From assembly GCA_026389255.1 (NCBI GenBank), contig JAPLIF010000288.1:1-15199 (forward strand): DNA of 15,199 bases, in the 5' to 3' direction. Each line of letters starts with the position of its first letter. Position 1 is the first letter of the stretch. The notes below the pieces were generated by a model. It saw only the letters and a program-made list of their open reading frames with translations. It was not told the origin of the DNA and did no database searches. This document shows positions 6,985 to 14,801 of this stretch, piece after piece. A program made the translations under genes and the position numbers. This DNA is from Cyanobacteriota bacterium (GTDB lineage Bacteria > Cyanobacteriota > Cyanobacteriia > PCC-6307 > Cyanobiaceae).

Positions 6985-8627
6985 TCAGAACAGTTCTACG
7001 GCCGCCTGCTCGGACCGGAGTCCCCCCAACATCCCTCGCCGCCGGGTCGACTCACCGCAGCTGCTGGGGGTGGGAAATATCTTGCCGGGATTGGCCAACC
7101 CTTGCGGGTCAAAGGCCTGGCGCACCAAGGTCATGGTGGCCAAGTCATCGGGCGCGAACATCCAGTCGAGGTAACAGCGCTTGTCGCTGCCGACCCCATG
7201 CTCGCCCGTGATGCTGCCGCCGGCCTCGATGCAGAGCCGCAGGATGTCGGCCCCCAACTCCTGGACGCGCCTAGTGACATCGGGCTCGTCGGCCCGATAA
7301 AGGATCAGGGGATGGAGATTGCCGTCGCCGGCATGGAACACATTGGCCACCGGCAGGCCGTACTGGCGGCCCAAAGCTTCGATGGCGGCCAGAACCCGCG
7401 GCAGGGCACTGCGGGGCACGACACCATCTTGGACGTAATAGGTCGGTGTGATCCGACCGACGGCAGCGAAGGCGGACTTGCGGCCCTTCCAGAGCAGGGC
7501 GCGTTCGTCGGGGTCGGTGGCGCGGCGCACGGTGCGGGCCCCAGCTTCAAGGCAGAGGCTTTCGGCGATGTTCATGGCGGCAGCTACCTCCCCTGCCTGG
7601 CCATCCAGTTCGATCAACAAAACTGCGGCTGCATCCCGGGGGTATTCGTCGAAGCCAAAGAGATCATTGACGGCATTGATGGTGAAGTTGTCCATGATTT
7701 CCATACCGGCTGGCAACACCCCCGCCGCCGTGACCTTCCGCACCGCCTCACCGGCGGCCTCCATGGCGGCGAAATCCGCCAACAGCTGGCAATGCCCAAG
7801 GTGCCCTCACTGCCAATGAACACACCGCGCAGATCCAGCTCCGGGGTTTCGGCCAGACCGCTGCCCAACCGGGTGACGCTGCCATCGGGCAGCACCACCT
7901 CCAGTTCGAGCACATGGTTGCTGGTGACGCCATATTTGAGACAGTGCACACCGCCGGAATTTTCAGCGACGTTGCCGCCGATGCTGCAGACCACCTGACT
8001 GGAGGGATCCGGGGCGTAGTAATACCCCTCACCGGAGACGGCCCGGGTCACCCAGCTGTTGATCACCCCGGGCTGCACGGTGATGCGGCGGTTGGCCAGG
8101 TCCAGATCCAGGATCGAGCGCATGCGGCTGGTGGCGATCACCAGGGACGGGGTTTCGGCCACGGCTCCCCCCGAAAGGCCCGTGCCACTCCCCCGAGCCA
8201 CAAAAGGCACCCCCTGTTGGTGGCACAGACGGACCAGGGCGGCTACCTGGTCGGTGGTTTCCGGCAACACCACCAGGGGCGGCTGGTGGCGGTGCAGGGT
8301 GAGGCCGTCGCAGTCGTAGGCCAGCAGTTCCTGGCGGGCCGCCACCACGCCCCGGGCCGGCAGGATGGCGCGGCACTGGCGCTCGATGGCGGGCCAATCG
8401 ATCGGGGGCCGGGGCGCTGGGGCGGGGCTGGGGGAATCGATGGGGCTGGTGGCGGTGGCGGGCGACGGGCTGGGCGCAAGCGAGGACGTGGAGGTGGCAC
8501 CTGGCCCCTGGAGGGCGACCGCGCCGTCGGCGGGGGAGGCGGCTGTACCCGGTTGGCTGACCGGATGGTCGCCCAATTCGATGCCCGGTTCGGTGCTCGG
8601 AGCAGGCGTCACGGCGAAAAAAGACAT
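6985..8627 (-). pseudogene. glcD: GlcD-like FAD-linked oxidase, frameshifted by a short internal deletion
   Basis: Two frames together give one VAO/GlcD-type flavoprotein, the glycolate dehydrogenase subunit of photorespiration (D-lactate dehydrogenase is the alternative). The first, from ATG 8627, carries the FAD-binding motifs VARGSGTGLSGG and GGNVAENSGGVHCLKYG and ends its homology at GSEGTLGIA near 7788. The second, read from about 7785 to the stop at 6985, resumes at LLADF and holds the C-terminal motifs VFHAGDGNLHP and GEHGVG. E. coli GlcD has 18 residues between TLG and LLASF; here only 8 bases remain, so about 46 bases are missing and the frame shifts. The first frame then runs out of homology and stops at 7614. 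Residues 25-75 are a Pro/Ala/Ser-rich N-terminal extension. A pseudogene, or an assembly fault, is most likely. Confidence 0.85.
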
Positions 8628-8786
8628 CAGGCAAAGCCGATGACAAGGTACTCAAGGCGCGCCCATGACCACGCTGCGGCGGATCGTGCCGGGCCAGCCA
8701 TGCCGTGCTCCGGTTGGCGACGGGCTCGGGAGCCGTCGCAGCGAACGGTGAAACAATGCGTTGGGAATGTTCGGCCAGAGCAGGCC

Positions 8787-9992
8787 ATGACCAGCCCGAT
8801 GACCAGGCCCCAGCCCCCTGCGCCTCCAGGCCTCCCCTCCACCCAGAGCGGCCATGGTCCCGGCCTACCGCCAGTCCTGCTCCAGCATCCCGGGGCCGCA
8901 GCGCATCCCCGCCGTTGTGGGTGGATTGCTGGGTTGCGTTGCGTTCAGCGTTCGGCGTGGCGGTGGATGCTGCTGCTGGCCACCGCCCTGCTGCTGCTGC
9001 TGCCTCTGATGCCACCCGGAACCGCCGCCGCTGGCCAGCCTGCCAACACCCTTTCAGCCCCGGCCATGGCGGGAGCCGTGGGCCCCGAACAACTTCGCCT
9101 CGGCGCCTACCTCACCGGCCTGGGGGATTTCGATCCAGCCAGAAAAAGTTTTAGCGCCTCCTTCTGGGTCTGGACCGTCGGCCCCCAGGACGGGGCGAAG
9201 TCCCTGAGCCAGCTCGAATTCCCCAATGCGATCAAGGTCGAGAGCCCCAATGAGGTGCAGGAGGCGACACCCCAAGGGATCTGGTCCCAGCGCAAGATCG
9301 TGGGGAGTTTCCGCCATGGCTGGGACCTGCGCCGCTTTCCCTTCGATCGCCAGCTGCTGCGAATCGAGATGGAGGAAGCAGAACGGGAAATTGCCAGAGT
9401 GACCTACGTGCCGGATCCGGCCAACTCGTCGTTCGATCCTGAACTGAGCCTGAGCGGCTGGCGCATCCTGTCCACCCAGCTGCTGACCGGCAGCAAGCAA
9501 TACCCCACCAGTTTCGGCGACCCACGCCTGCCTCCCGGCTCCCCCAGTGCCTACGCCCGGGCCGAACTGCGGGTTCTGTTGGAACGAACAGACCGCAGCG
9601 GCTTTTGGAAGCTCACGGTGGGCGCCTTCGCCGCCGCCCTGATGGCCCTGGCCTCCTACGGGCTGCGGGTCGACCAGGCTGCCGCCCTCAGCCCCCGCTT
9701 CGGCCTGCTAGCCGGTTCGGCCTTCGCTGCCGTGATCAGCCTGCGCAGTGCAGCTAGCGAACTGGGGGCTTCCGGCTACACCACCCTGATCGACACGGTG
9801 CATGGGGCGGTGCTGCTCTACATCCTGATGGCCACAGCGGCGGGGGTGGTGGCCTGGCGGGGCTTCCTGCGTCACGGCGATGTCGCCCGCGTCCAGCGCC
9901 TCGAAAGGCGGGTGGCGGGCTTCTCCACGCTCCTCTTCGCTGCCCTGATCCTGGGCCTGGTACTGGGCGCGATAGCCGGCCAGCTCCCATGA
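8787..9992 (+). CDS. Divergent pentameric ligand-gated ion channel (Cys-loop family) homologue
   Basis: 401 residues from ATG 8787. A hydrophobic stretch with preceding arginines (about 56-82, ending GTAAA) looks like a signal peptide; a start closer to it (ATG 8967) is possible. The extracellular domain shows the pLGIC hallmark [18 protein letters not shown] at 179-196, very close to the ELIC segment DFRLFPFDRQ. Four hydrophobic segments follow: M1 about 273-293, M2 about 304-322, M3 about 334-357, M4 about 378-398. TTLID at 332-336 before M3 matches ELIC TTVID. Prokaryotic members lack the Cys-loop disulfide, as here. Ligand and ion selectivity are unknown, and M1 lacks the usual proline. 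The last 4 bases overlap the hemL frame (ATGA). It is divergent from the glcD remnant. Confidence 0.78.
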   Translation: MTSPMTRPQPPAPPGLPSTQSGHGPGLPPVLLQHPGAAAHPRRCGWIAGLRCVQRSAWRWMLLLATALLLLLPLMPPGTAAAGQPANTLSAPAMAGAVGPEQLRLGAYLTGLGDFDPARKSFSASFWVWTVGPQDGAKSLSQLEFPNAIKVESPNEVQEATPQGIWSQRKIVGSFRHGWDLRRFPFDRQLLRIEMEEAEREIARVTYVPDPANSSFDPELSLSGWRILSTQLLTGSKQYPTSFGDPRLPPGSPSAYARAELRVLLERTDRSGFWKLTVGAFAAALMALASYGLRVDQAAALSPRFGLLAGSAFAAVISLRSAASELGASGYTTLIDTVHGAVLLYILMATAAGVVAWRGFLRHGDVARVQRLERRVAGFSTLLFAALILGLVLGAIAGQLP

Positions 9993-11431
9993 AGCCGCCA
10001 AGTCGCCCCCATCTTCTCCAACGAAATCTCAGCCGATCCGCCAGTGGGTGCGCCGTTGGGTCAGGATGGATCACGCTTGTCAGCCCTCCGTCCGCGGATC
10101 CTGTCTTGTCGGCAACTCCATCAGCGCCCGTTTCGACTCCTGTGTTCAACACCACCCGCTCCCAGGAGATCTTCGCTGCCGCCCAGCACCTGATGCCCGG
10201 CGGCGTGAGTTCGCCCGTCCGGGCGTTCCGCTCGGTGGGGGGCCATCCCATTGTGTTCGATCGCGTCAGCGGCGCCTATGCCTGGGACGTGGATGGCAAC
10301 CGCTACATCGATTACGTCGGCAGCTGGGGCCCGGCCATCTGCGGCCATGCCCATCCCGATGTGATTGCGGCCCTGCACCAAGCCCTGGACAAGGGCACCA
10401 GCTTCGGGGCCCCCTGCGAACTGGAAAACCAACTGGCCACCATGGTCATCGAGGCGGTGCCCTCGGTGGAAATGGTCCGCTTCGTCAACTCAGGCACGGA
10501 AGCCTGTATGTCGGTGCTGAGGCTGATGCGGGCCTTCACCGGACGAGAGAAACTGATCAAATTTGAGGGCTGTTACCACGGCCATGCCGACATGTTCCTG
10601 GTCAAGGCCGGCTCGGGGGTCGCCACCCTGGGCCTGCCCGATTCCCCCGGTGTGCCCCGTTCGGTGACGGCCAACACCCTGACGGCGCCCTACAACTGCC
10701 TGGAATCAGTGAAGGAGCTGTTTGCAGCCAACCCCGGCGAAATTGCCGGGGTGATTGTGGAGCCGGTGGTGGGCAATGCCGGTTTCATCCCCCCGGAACC
10801 CGGTTTCCTGGAGGGCCTGCGGGAACTGACGCGGGAACACGGTGCGCTGCTGGTCTTTGATGAAGTGATGACCGGCTTCCGCATCAGCTACGGAGGGGCC
10901 CAGGCGAAATTTGGCGTCAAGCCAGACTTGACCACCATGGGCAAGGTGATTGGCGGCGGTCTGCCGGTGGGGGCCTACGGCGGCAGGTCCGACATCATGG
11001 CCATGGTGGCCCCGGCCGGCCCCATGTATCAGGCCGGCACCCTCAGCGGCAATCCCCTGGCCATGACCGCCGGCATTAAAACCCTGGAACTGCTTAAGCA
11101 GCCCGGCACCTACGAACGGCTGGAAGCGATCACCCGCCGTCTAAGTGACGGCATCCAGGAGGCGGCCATGGCCGCCGGTGTGCCGATCACCGGCAGCCAC
11201 ATCAGCGCCATGTTCGGCTTCTTCCTCTGCCCCGGCCCCGTGCGCAACTTTGAAGAGGCCAAGGCCACGGACAGCGAACGCTTCAGCCGCCTGCACCGGG
11301 CCATGCTGGAGCGAGGCATCTATCTAGCCCCTAGCTCCTATGAAGCAGGTTTCACGTCTCTAGCCCACAGCGATGCCGACATTGACGACACCTTGATGGC
11401 CTTTCGCGAAGCCTTAATGGCTATCGCCTGA
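9989..11431 (+). CDS. hemL: Glutamate-1-semialdehyde 2,1-aminomutase
   Basis: A PLP-dependent class III aminotransferase-fold enzyme that turns glutamate-1-semialdehyde into 5-aminolevulinate, the first tetrapyrrole precursor for chlorophyll, haem and phycobilins. It is near-identical in pattern to cyanobacterial Hem[14 protein letters not shown] at 69-80, NSGTEA at 167-172, DEVMTGFR at 291-298, and the PLP lysine in [10 protein letters not shown] (Lys319). The start is uncertain. ATG 9989 overlaps the channel gene by 4 bases but adds about 50 residues absent from the family (about 430 residues). TTG 10106 (441 residues) or GTG 10142 (429 residues, beginning just before [10 protein letters not shown]) fit the family better. 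None has a strong ribosome site. The C-terminus is complete, and the gene is convergent with the second channel gene, 20 bp away. Confidence 0.96.
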   Translation: MKPPSRPHLLQRNLSRSASGCAVGSGWITLVSPPSADPVLSATPSAPVSTPVFNTTRSQEIFAAAQHLMPGGVSSPVRAFRSVGGHPIVFDRVSGAYAWDVDGNRYIDYVGSWGPAICGHAHPDVIAALHQALDKGTSFGAPCELENQLATMVIEAVPSVEMVRFVNSGTEACMSVLRLMRAFTGREKLIKFEGCYHGHADMFLVKAGSGVATLGLPDSPGVPRSVTANTLTAPYNCLESVKELFAANPGEIAGVIVEPVVGNAGFIPPEPGFLEGLRELTREHGALLVFDEVMTGFRISYGGAQAKFGVKPDLTTMGKVIGGGLPVGAYGGRSDIMAMVAPAGPMYQAGTLSGNPLAMTAGIKTLELLKQPGTYERLEAITRRLSDGIQEAAMAAGVPITGSHISAMFGFFLCPGPVRNFEEAKATDSERFSRLHRAMLERGIYLAPSSYEAGFTSLAHSDADIDDTLMAFREALMAIA

Positions 11432-11451
11432 ATCCGGCCTGAAAAAGTTCA

Positions 11452-12621
11452 TTAAAAAAACCAGGCAAAAGGAATAAGCGAAATTAGTACGATTATGGCA
11501 ATGATCTGGATTTTTTTATCAATAGCATTGATCGCTATCTCCGCATCGACTTTACGGTCTTCATCGGCATTGTTATAACGATTAGTGGACCAACAAAAAA
11601 GAACAAATACAGCGATTGAAATAAAATAGGCGTAGAGATAGAGCCAGTCAAGGAAGCTAAGATAGCTCAAGCAAGGCAGATTTGCCTGGTAGCCTTGCTG
11701 AAGGAAGATAAGAGTCAATAGGGCAGTTGTGGGAATGGCCAGTCGCACATCCCCCATGGCTGCGGGCAGAGACGGGGAAACCATAACAATGCCAATGATG
11801 ACCAAAAGTGGCAAAATGAATTGGGCTAGGGCCGCAACAAAATTAGATTTATAAACCAAATTAAAATTTACCGAATTAAAAGCTGAGAGGTCGCCAACAC
11901 CAAAAGTGGTATTGTATTGATGCAAAAAGGGTTCAACGGTGACCGCATTCAAATCATATCCATTGATATCGGCAAACTGACCCACCATCATTTTGGCAAC
12001 CTCAGGCTCGGGCTTCAGAGCAACACAGGGGGGCCCCGATGGATAGCAGGAAAGACTATCTGGCTTGGCTTCCACCGTCAGCGGCAACACAATATGGACG
12101 AATGGATAGCGGCGCAGATCTAAATCATTCACATAGAAGCGACCCGAAAAACGAACCAATTGGTAATAACGACCCTCCTTAGCCATGTACAAAGGCTCAG
12201 TCGTATCGAGGGTCTCGGTCAGATTTGTTTCTTCGACAACATTGGTAAACTCGACAATCTGTTCCAAGGGTATTTTATCAGCTTTAATAATTTTATCAAT
12301 CGCTTCAGGCCACTTCAGCCAATACCAACCCTCCATCCAATAGACCTTATCCTTGAGGGAAAGCTGATGGACATTTTCAATGTGAACACCTAGATCTATA
12401 GTCCGCTAGGGTGTGGTGTCCACTGATGGTGTCTGCGTGGCATGATTCATCAACTGACGATTAATTGAAACATATTGGCCGCCATGGATTCGGCTTGATT
12501 TCAAAAACGAAGGTGCACGCATGGATCCATGCAGGCCATTGCGCATTCCGAAAAGAATCAGCACTGTGAGTGCAAAGGCCAAAACGGCCAACAAGTAGCC
12601 AACCAGTTTCGAGCGCCGCAT
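11452..12621 (-). pseudogene. Second pLGIC homologue, interrupted by an in-frame amber codon
   Basis: One continuous frame from ATG 12621 (the frame is open from TTG 12648) to 11452, broken only by TAG at 12408-12406 (codon 72). Before the stop lies an N-terminal membrane anchor (about residues 6-25) and a linker. After it comes the first extracellular strand, GVHIENVHQLSLKDKVYW, then EGWYWLKWPE, the DLRRYPF motif at 168-174, M1 with proline (about 261-283), M2 RLAIPTTALLTLIFLQ (about 293-308), LP and a conserved Asp before M3 (about 320-345), and M4 (about 371-389). Homology clearly spans the stop. Without readthrough, initiation at ATG 12336 would give 294 residues lacking the first strand. 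The gene is much AT-richer than hemL or the other channel, suggesting transfer. It follows the truncated AraC paralogue by 86 bp. Confidence 0.78.
12406..12408 (-). other. In-frame TAG inside the channel reading frame
   Basis: The + strand CTA here reads as TAG on the - strand. It falls between the linker, which ends SVDTTP, and RTIDLGVHIEN, the first strand of the ligand-binding domain. Both sides are in the same frame and belong to one protein by homology. No suppressor context or recoding element was recognised. Confidence 0.8.
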
Positions 12622-12707
12622 CGCAGGCTTGAGCAAGACCTTTATCAATTTAGCGAGGAGGTCAACATCTGAATGGAACGAAGCGCAAAGCAGGTGTCTG
12701 TTAGCGC

Positions 12708-13490
12708 CTAGACCGACGTTTGCGTAGGGGATTGGGCCAGCCTGTTGTCAGCCTTGCGGCGCAGCAAAGCCGAGGGACGAATGCCATAGCGAGCCACAAA
12801 GTCGCGGCTGCCACCGTCCAGGAGCTGGGGCACCAGCAACATGGCCAGCAGCCTGAGGATGAGATCGTCGAGGCGCATCATCGAATGCACGCTGCAGGCA
12901 CTGGCCATGGCTGAGTTGATCAGCGCCAGGGTGCTGATCAACAATTGGTGCAGATGCTCGCGGCGGGGATCCTGCCTACGACTGAGCAAGGCGGGCTGGT
13001 TGATGGCCTCCTCCAAGGCCTGGCAACAGGCGTCTGGACCAGCAATGGCGAGGGCCACCGACGCCAGGGAATCGGGGGGAAAGCTGATCACCACCCCGGA
13101 GGTGAACGTGTTGGTGACCCTCAGAAGGGCGTGGCGGGCCGGAATGAAAAAGGCCGAGGTGCGGCTGTGGAACGTCTGGCCACCGATGGCATAGGTATTG
13201 ACACCAGCCACGTAAGGGAGGATCAACTGGGCTTGCTTGCCCCCTTGAATCTCCACTTGCCCATCAACGGCAGAGCCCCAGGTGGCGAGCAGGGTGATTG
13301 GGCCCAGATGGATGCCACCAGAATGGTTTTGAAAGGCTTTGGGCTCAGAGTGGGTATCCCAATGGCAAATCCGAACCGGCAAAAAACTCTGGAGTGCGGT
13401 TCCGTGGTCAACAGGATCAACGCACTGCTGAGAACTAGCGGGAAGATTAAGGAATGGAAAGTGAGCTGGTGGCTCTTTGAGCTGATTCAT
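12708..13490 (-). CDS. AraC-family paralogue lacking the helix-turn-helix core
   Basis: A 260-residue protein from ATG 13490. Residues 60-225 align throughout with the neighbouring AraC regulator: LGPITLLATWGSAVDGQVE against LGDLTLLSTWGSSIDGLVE, then ILPYVAG, FIPARH, SGVVISF, AIAGP, HLHQLLISTLALI, MMRLDDLI and MLLVPQL. Just after MLLVPQLLDGG it jumps to SRDFVARYGIRPS (228-240), which aligns with the last helix of the neighbour's HTH domain, SRDFLKRFGQRPS. About 98 residues, nearly the whole DNA-binding domain, are gone, yet the frame stays open to a unique tail of about 20 residues. It may be a decaying copy, or a sensor domain able to form inactive mixed dimers with its neighbour. It lies 58 bp after the intact paralogue. 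Confidence 0.8.
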   Translation of the reverse strand: MNQLKEPPAHFPFLNLPASSQQCVDPVDHGTALQSFLPVRICHWDTHSEPKAFQNHSGGIHLGPITLLATWGSAVDGQVEIQGGKQAQLILPYVAGVNTYAIGGQTFHSRTSAFFIPARHALLRVTNTFTSGVVISFPPDSLASVALAIAGPDACCQALEEAINQPALLSRRQDPRREHLHQLLISTLALINSAMASACSVHSMMRLDDLILRLLAMLLVPQLLDGGSRDFVARYGIRPSALLRRKADNRLAQSPTQTSV

Positions 13491-13526
13491 TAAAGCAAGG
13501 GTTCAGGTTAACTGGGTTTTCCAGAC

Positions 13527-13547
13527 TTAATCAGTTTGTTTAATCAG
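13527..13547. repeat. Short direct repeat TTAATCAG
   Basis: Two copies of TTAATCAG start at 13527 and 13540, a period of 13, in the 58-bp gap between the two AraC paralogues. They could be regulator half-sites upstream of the truncated paralogue, but the motif is short and AT-rich, so chance is possible. Confidence 0.3.
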
Positions 13548-13548
13548 C

Positions 13549-14616
13549 CTAAATCACCGGGCTCTGGCGGCGCACCTTGGAGGGCCGCTGGCCAAAACGT
13601 TTCAAAAAATCACGGCTGAATGAGGATTGGGAAAGATAGCCGCAGGACTGGGCCACCTGGCTAAGGCCGAGCTGCCCGCCGGACTCCCTCAGCAGGCGCA
13701 TGGCTTTATCGAGGCGCTGCTGCCGCAGCCACTGCATCGGCCCACAGCCGAAATGTTGTTTAAAGGTGTACTGGAGCGAGCGGCGGCCATAGCAGCTGCG
13801 CTGCTCCAGGTCGGTGAGGCTGATGGGTTGGTCGAGGTGGGCCATGGCCCAATCGACCAAATCCCCATGGGGAAAACTGCCGGAGACTAGGAAGGAAGGG
13901 CTGGATAGTGGGCCGGTCTGGAAGAGCTTGGGGACCAGCAGCATCACCATCAACCGTTTGATCAGGTCATCCAGTCGCATCATCGTGTTGACATCTCCCA
14001 GGGCCTGCATGGCGCGATCGATCAGGGCCAGGGTCTGCATCAACAGATCATGCAGATGCTGGCGGCTTGCGTCGCTGCGGCGCCCCAGTATGCCCGGCTG
14101 GTCCAAAACCGCCGTGAAGGAGAGGGAATCGAAGGTGGGGCCGGCGATGGCGGCGGCCACGGGCAGCAAGGTTTCAGGATTGAAGCTAAAGATCACACCT
14201 GAGCAAAGGGTGCAACGCAGATGGATGCGCAATTGATGGGCTGGGATATAGAGCGAGTAATCGCGAAACACATAGGTCTTGGCGTCTATCTTGAAGCTAT
14301 TCGTACCGGCCAGATAGGGCAGAATCCACTGGGCCTCGGATTTCTGCTCGACGAGCCCGTCGATGGAGGATCCCCAAGTGGATAACAGGGTGAGGTCGCC
14401 GAGACGAACAATGCCGGATTGATTATAATATGTTTCGCTCTCCGGACCCAGATCCCAGGCCCAGACGTGCAAGGGTAAATATTTGCCTAAAATTCCGCCG
14501 AAGGCCTCAGCTTGCTCTGGCATGAGCGACGCGCCAGGCAGGCTCAGAAAAGGCAGGTTGGTTGGACTTGAACTCTGCTGCGGACTCTGGGGTAGTGAAT
14601 TGGGCCCGGAAAGCAT
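13549..14616 (-). CDS. AraC-family transcriptional regulator, intact
   Basis: 355 residues from ATG 14616 (a TTG six codons upstream is open but less likely). The N-terminal 240 residues are a sensor domain not tied to a known ligand; strands around 70-160 suggest a cupin-like barrel, followed by helices with HLHDLLMQTLALID and MMRLDDLIKRLMVMLLVP. The C-terminal AraC domain is complete: first HTH about 265-290 (ISLTDLEQRSCYGRRSLQYTFKQHFG region), second HTH about 316-346 (LSQVAQSCGYLSQSSFSRDF, then LKRFGQRPS). It should bind DNA as a dimer near target promoters. It heads a - strand run with its truncated paralogue and the second channel gene, and is divergent from the sulfatase. These neighbours are its likeliest targets, by context only. 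Confidence 0.92.
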   Translation of the reverse strand: MLSGPNSLPQSPQQSSSPTNLPFLSLPGASLMPEQAEAFGGILGKYLPLHVWAWDLGPESETYYNQSGIVRLGDLTLLSTWGSSIDGLVEQKSEAQWILPYLAGTNSFKIDAKTYVFRDYSLYIPAHQLRIHLRCTLCSGVIFSFNPETLLPVAAAIAGPTFDSLSFTAVLDQPGILGRRSDASRQHLHDLLMQTLALIDRAMQALGDVNTMMRLDDLIKRLMVMLLVPKLFQTGPLSSPSFLVSGSFPHGDLVDWAMAHLDQPISLTDLEQRSCYGRRSLQYTFKQHFGCGPMQWLRQQRLDKAMRLLRESGGQLGLSQVAQSCGYLSQSSFSRDFLKRFGQRPSKVRRQSPVI

Positions 14617-14632
14617 CAACAACAAAAAGACC

Positions 14633-14662
14633 AATTCGCAAGTTAGCCGGTCTTAGCGAATT
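14633..14662. promoter_or_regulatory. Inverted repeat AATTCGC / GCGAATT upstream of araC
   Basis: Perfect 7-bp arms at 14633-14639 and 14656-14662 are separated by 16 bases. The outer flanks also mirror each other loosely (CAACAA on the left from 14617, TTGTTG on the right). The site lies just upstream of the AraC start in the divergent promoter region, a natural place for autoregulation. No binding protein can be assigned. Confidence 0.4.
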
Positions 14663-14681
14663 TGTTGCCAAAAAAGGGGCT

Positions 14682-14711
14682 TTAACGCAAAGAAAGGCAA
14701 TTTGCGCAAAG
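14682..14711. promoter_or_regulatory. Candidate AraC operator: direct repeat TTNNCGCAAAG
   Basis: Two 11-base copies, TTAACGCAAAG at 14682-14692 and TTTGCGCAAAG at 14701-14711, lie in the same orientation 19 bases apart, about two helical turns, in the divergent araC-sulfatase region. The second copy contains the perfect palindrome TTTGCGCAAA (14701-14710). Paired direct half-sites near two-turn spacing are typical of AraC-family dimers. Assignment to the adjacent regulator is inference. Confidence 0.4.
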
Positions 14712-14801
14712 GCCAGGTTGGAGACTCGTGCCTTCAATGGCTTTTATGATCGATGGCTTCAACTTGGGCCGGCCCGACTCAGGGCTCTATCCCCCCATCC
14801 C

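Noticed and set aside
7102..7998. 298-residue + strand frame opposite the glcD-like gene
   Set aside because: The - strand carries the clear GlcD motifs; the + strand translation shows no domain and is an antisense open frame.
7914..8786. Upstream extension of the channel reading frame (open from 7914)
   Set aside because: This part is antisense to the GlcD-like gene and Gly/Arg-rich; the channel homology and signal peptide begin well downstream of 8787.
8967..9005. CTG-rich run resembling a trinucleotide repeat
   Set aside because: It is simply leucine codons in the signal peptide of the channel homologue, interrupted and not a clean microsatellite.
11432..11470. Possible terminator between hemL and the second channel gene
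   Set aside because: There are A and T runs but no convincing stem; the T-run is partly the Phe codons and stop of the channel gene.
12653..12711. Strong GAGGAGGT ribosome-site-like sequence with a + strand ATG at 12673
   Set aside because: The frame stops after 12 codons and the spacing is long; nothing supports a gene or a leader peptide.
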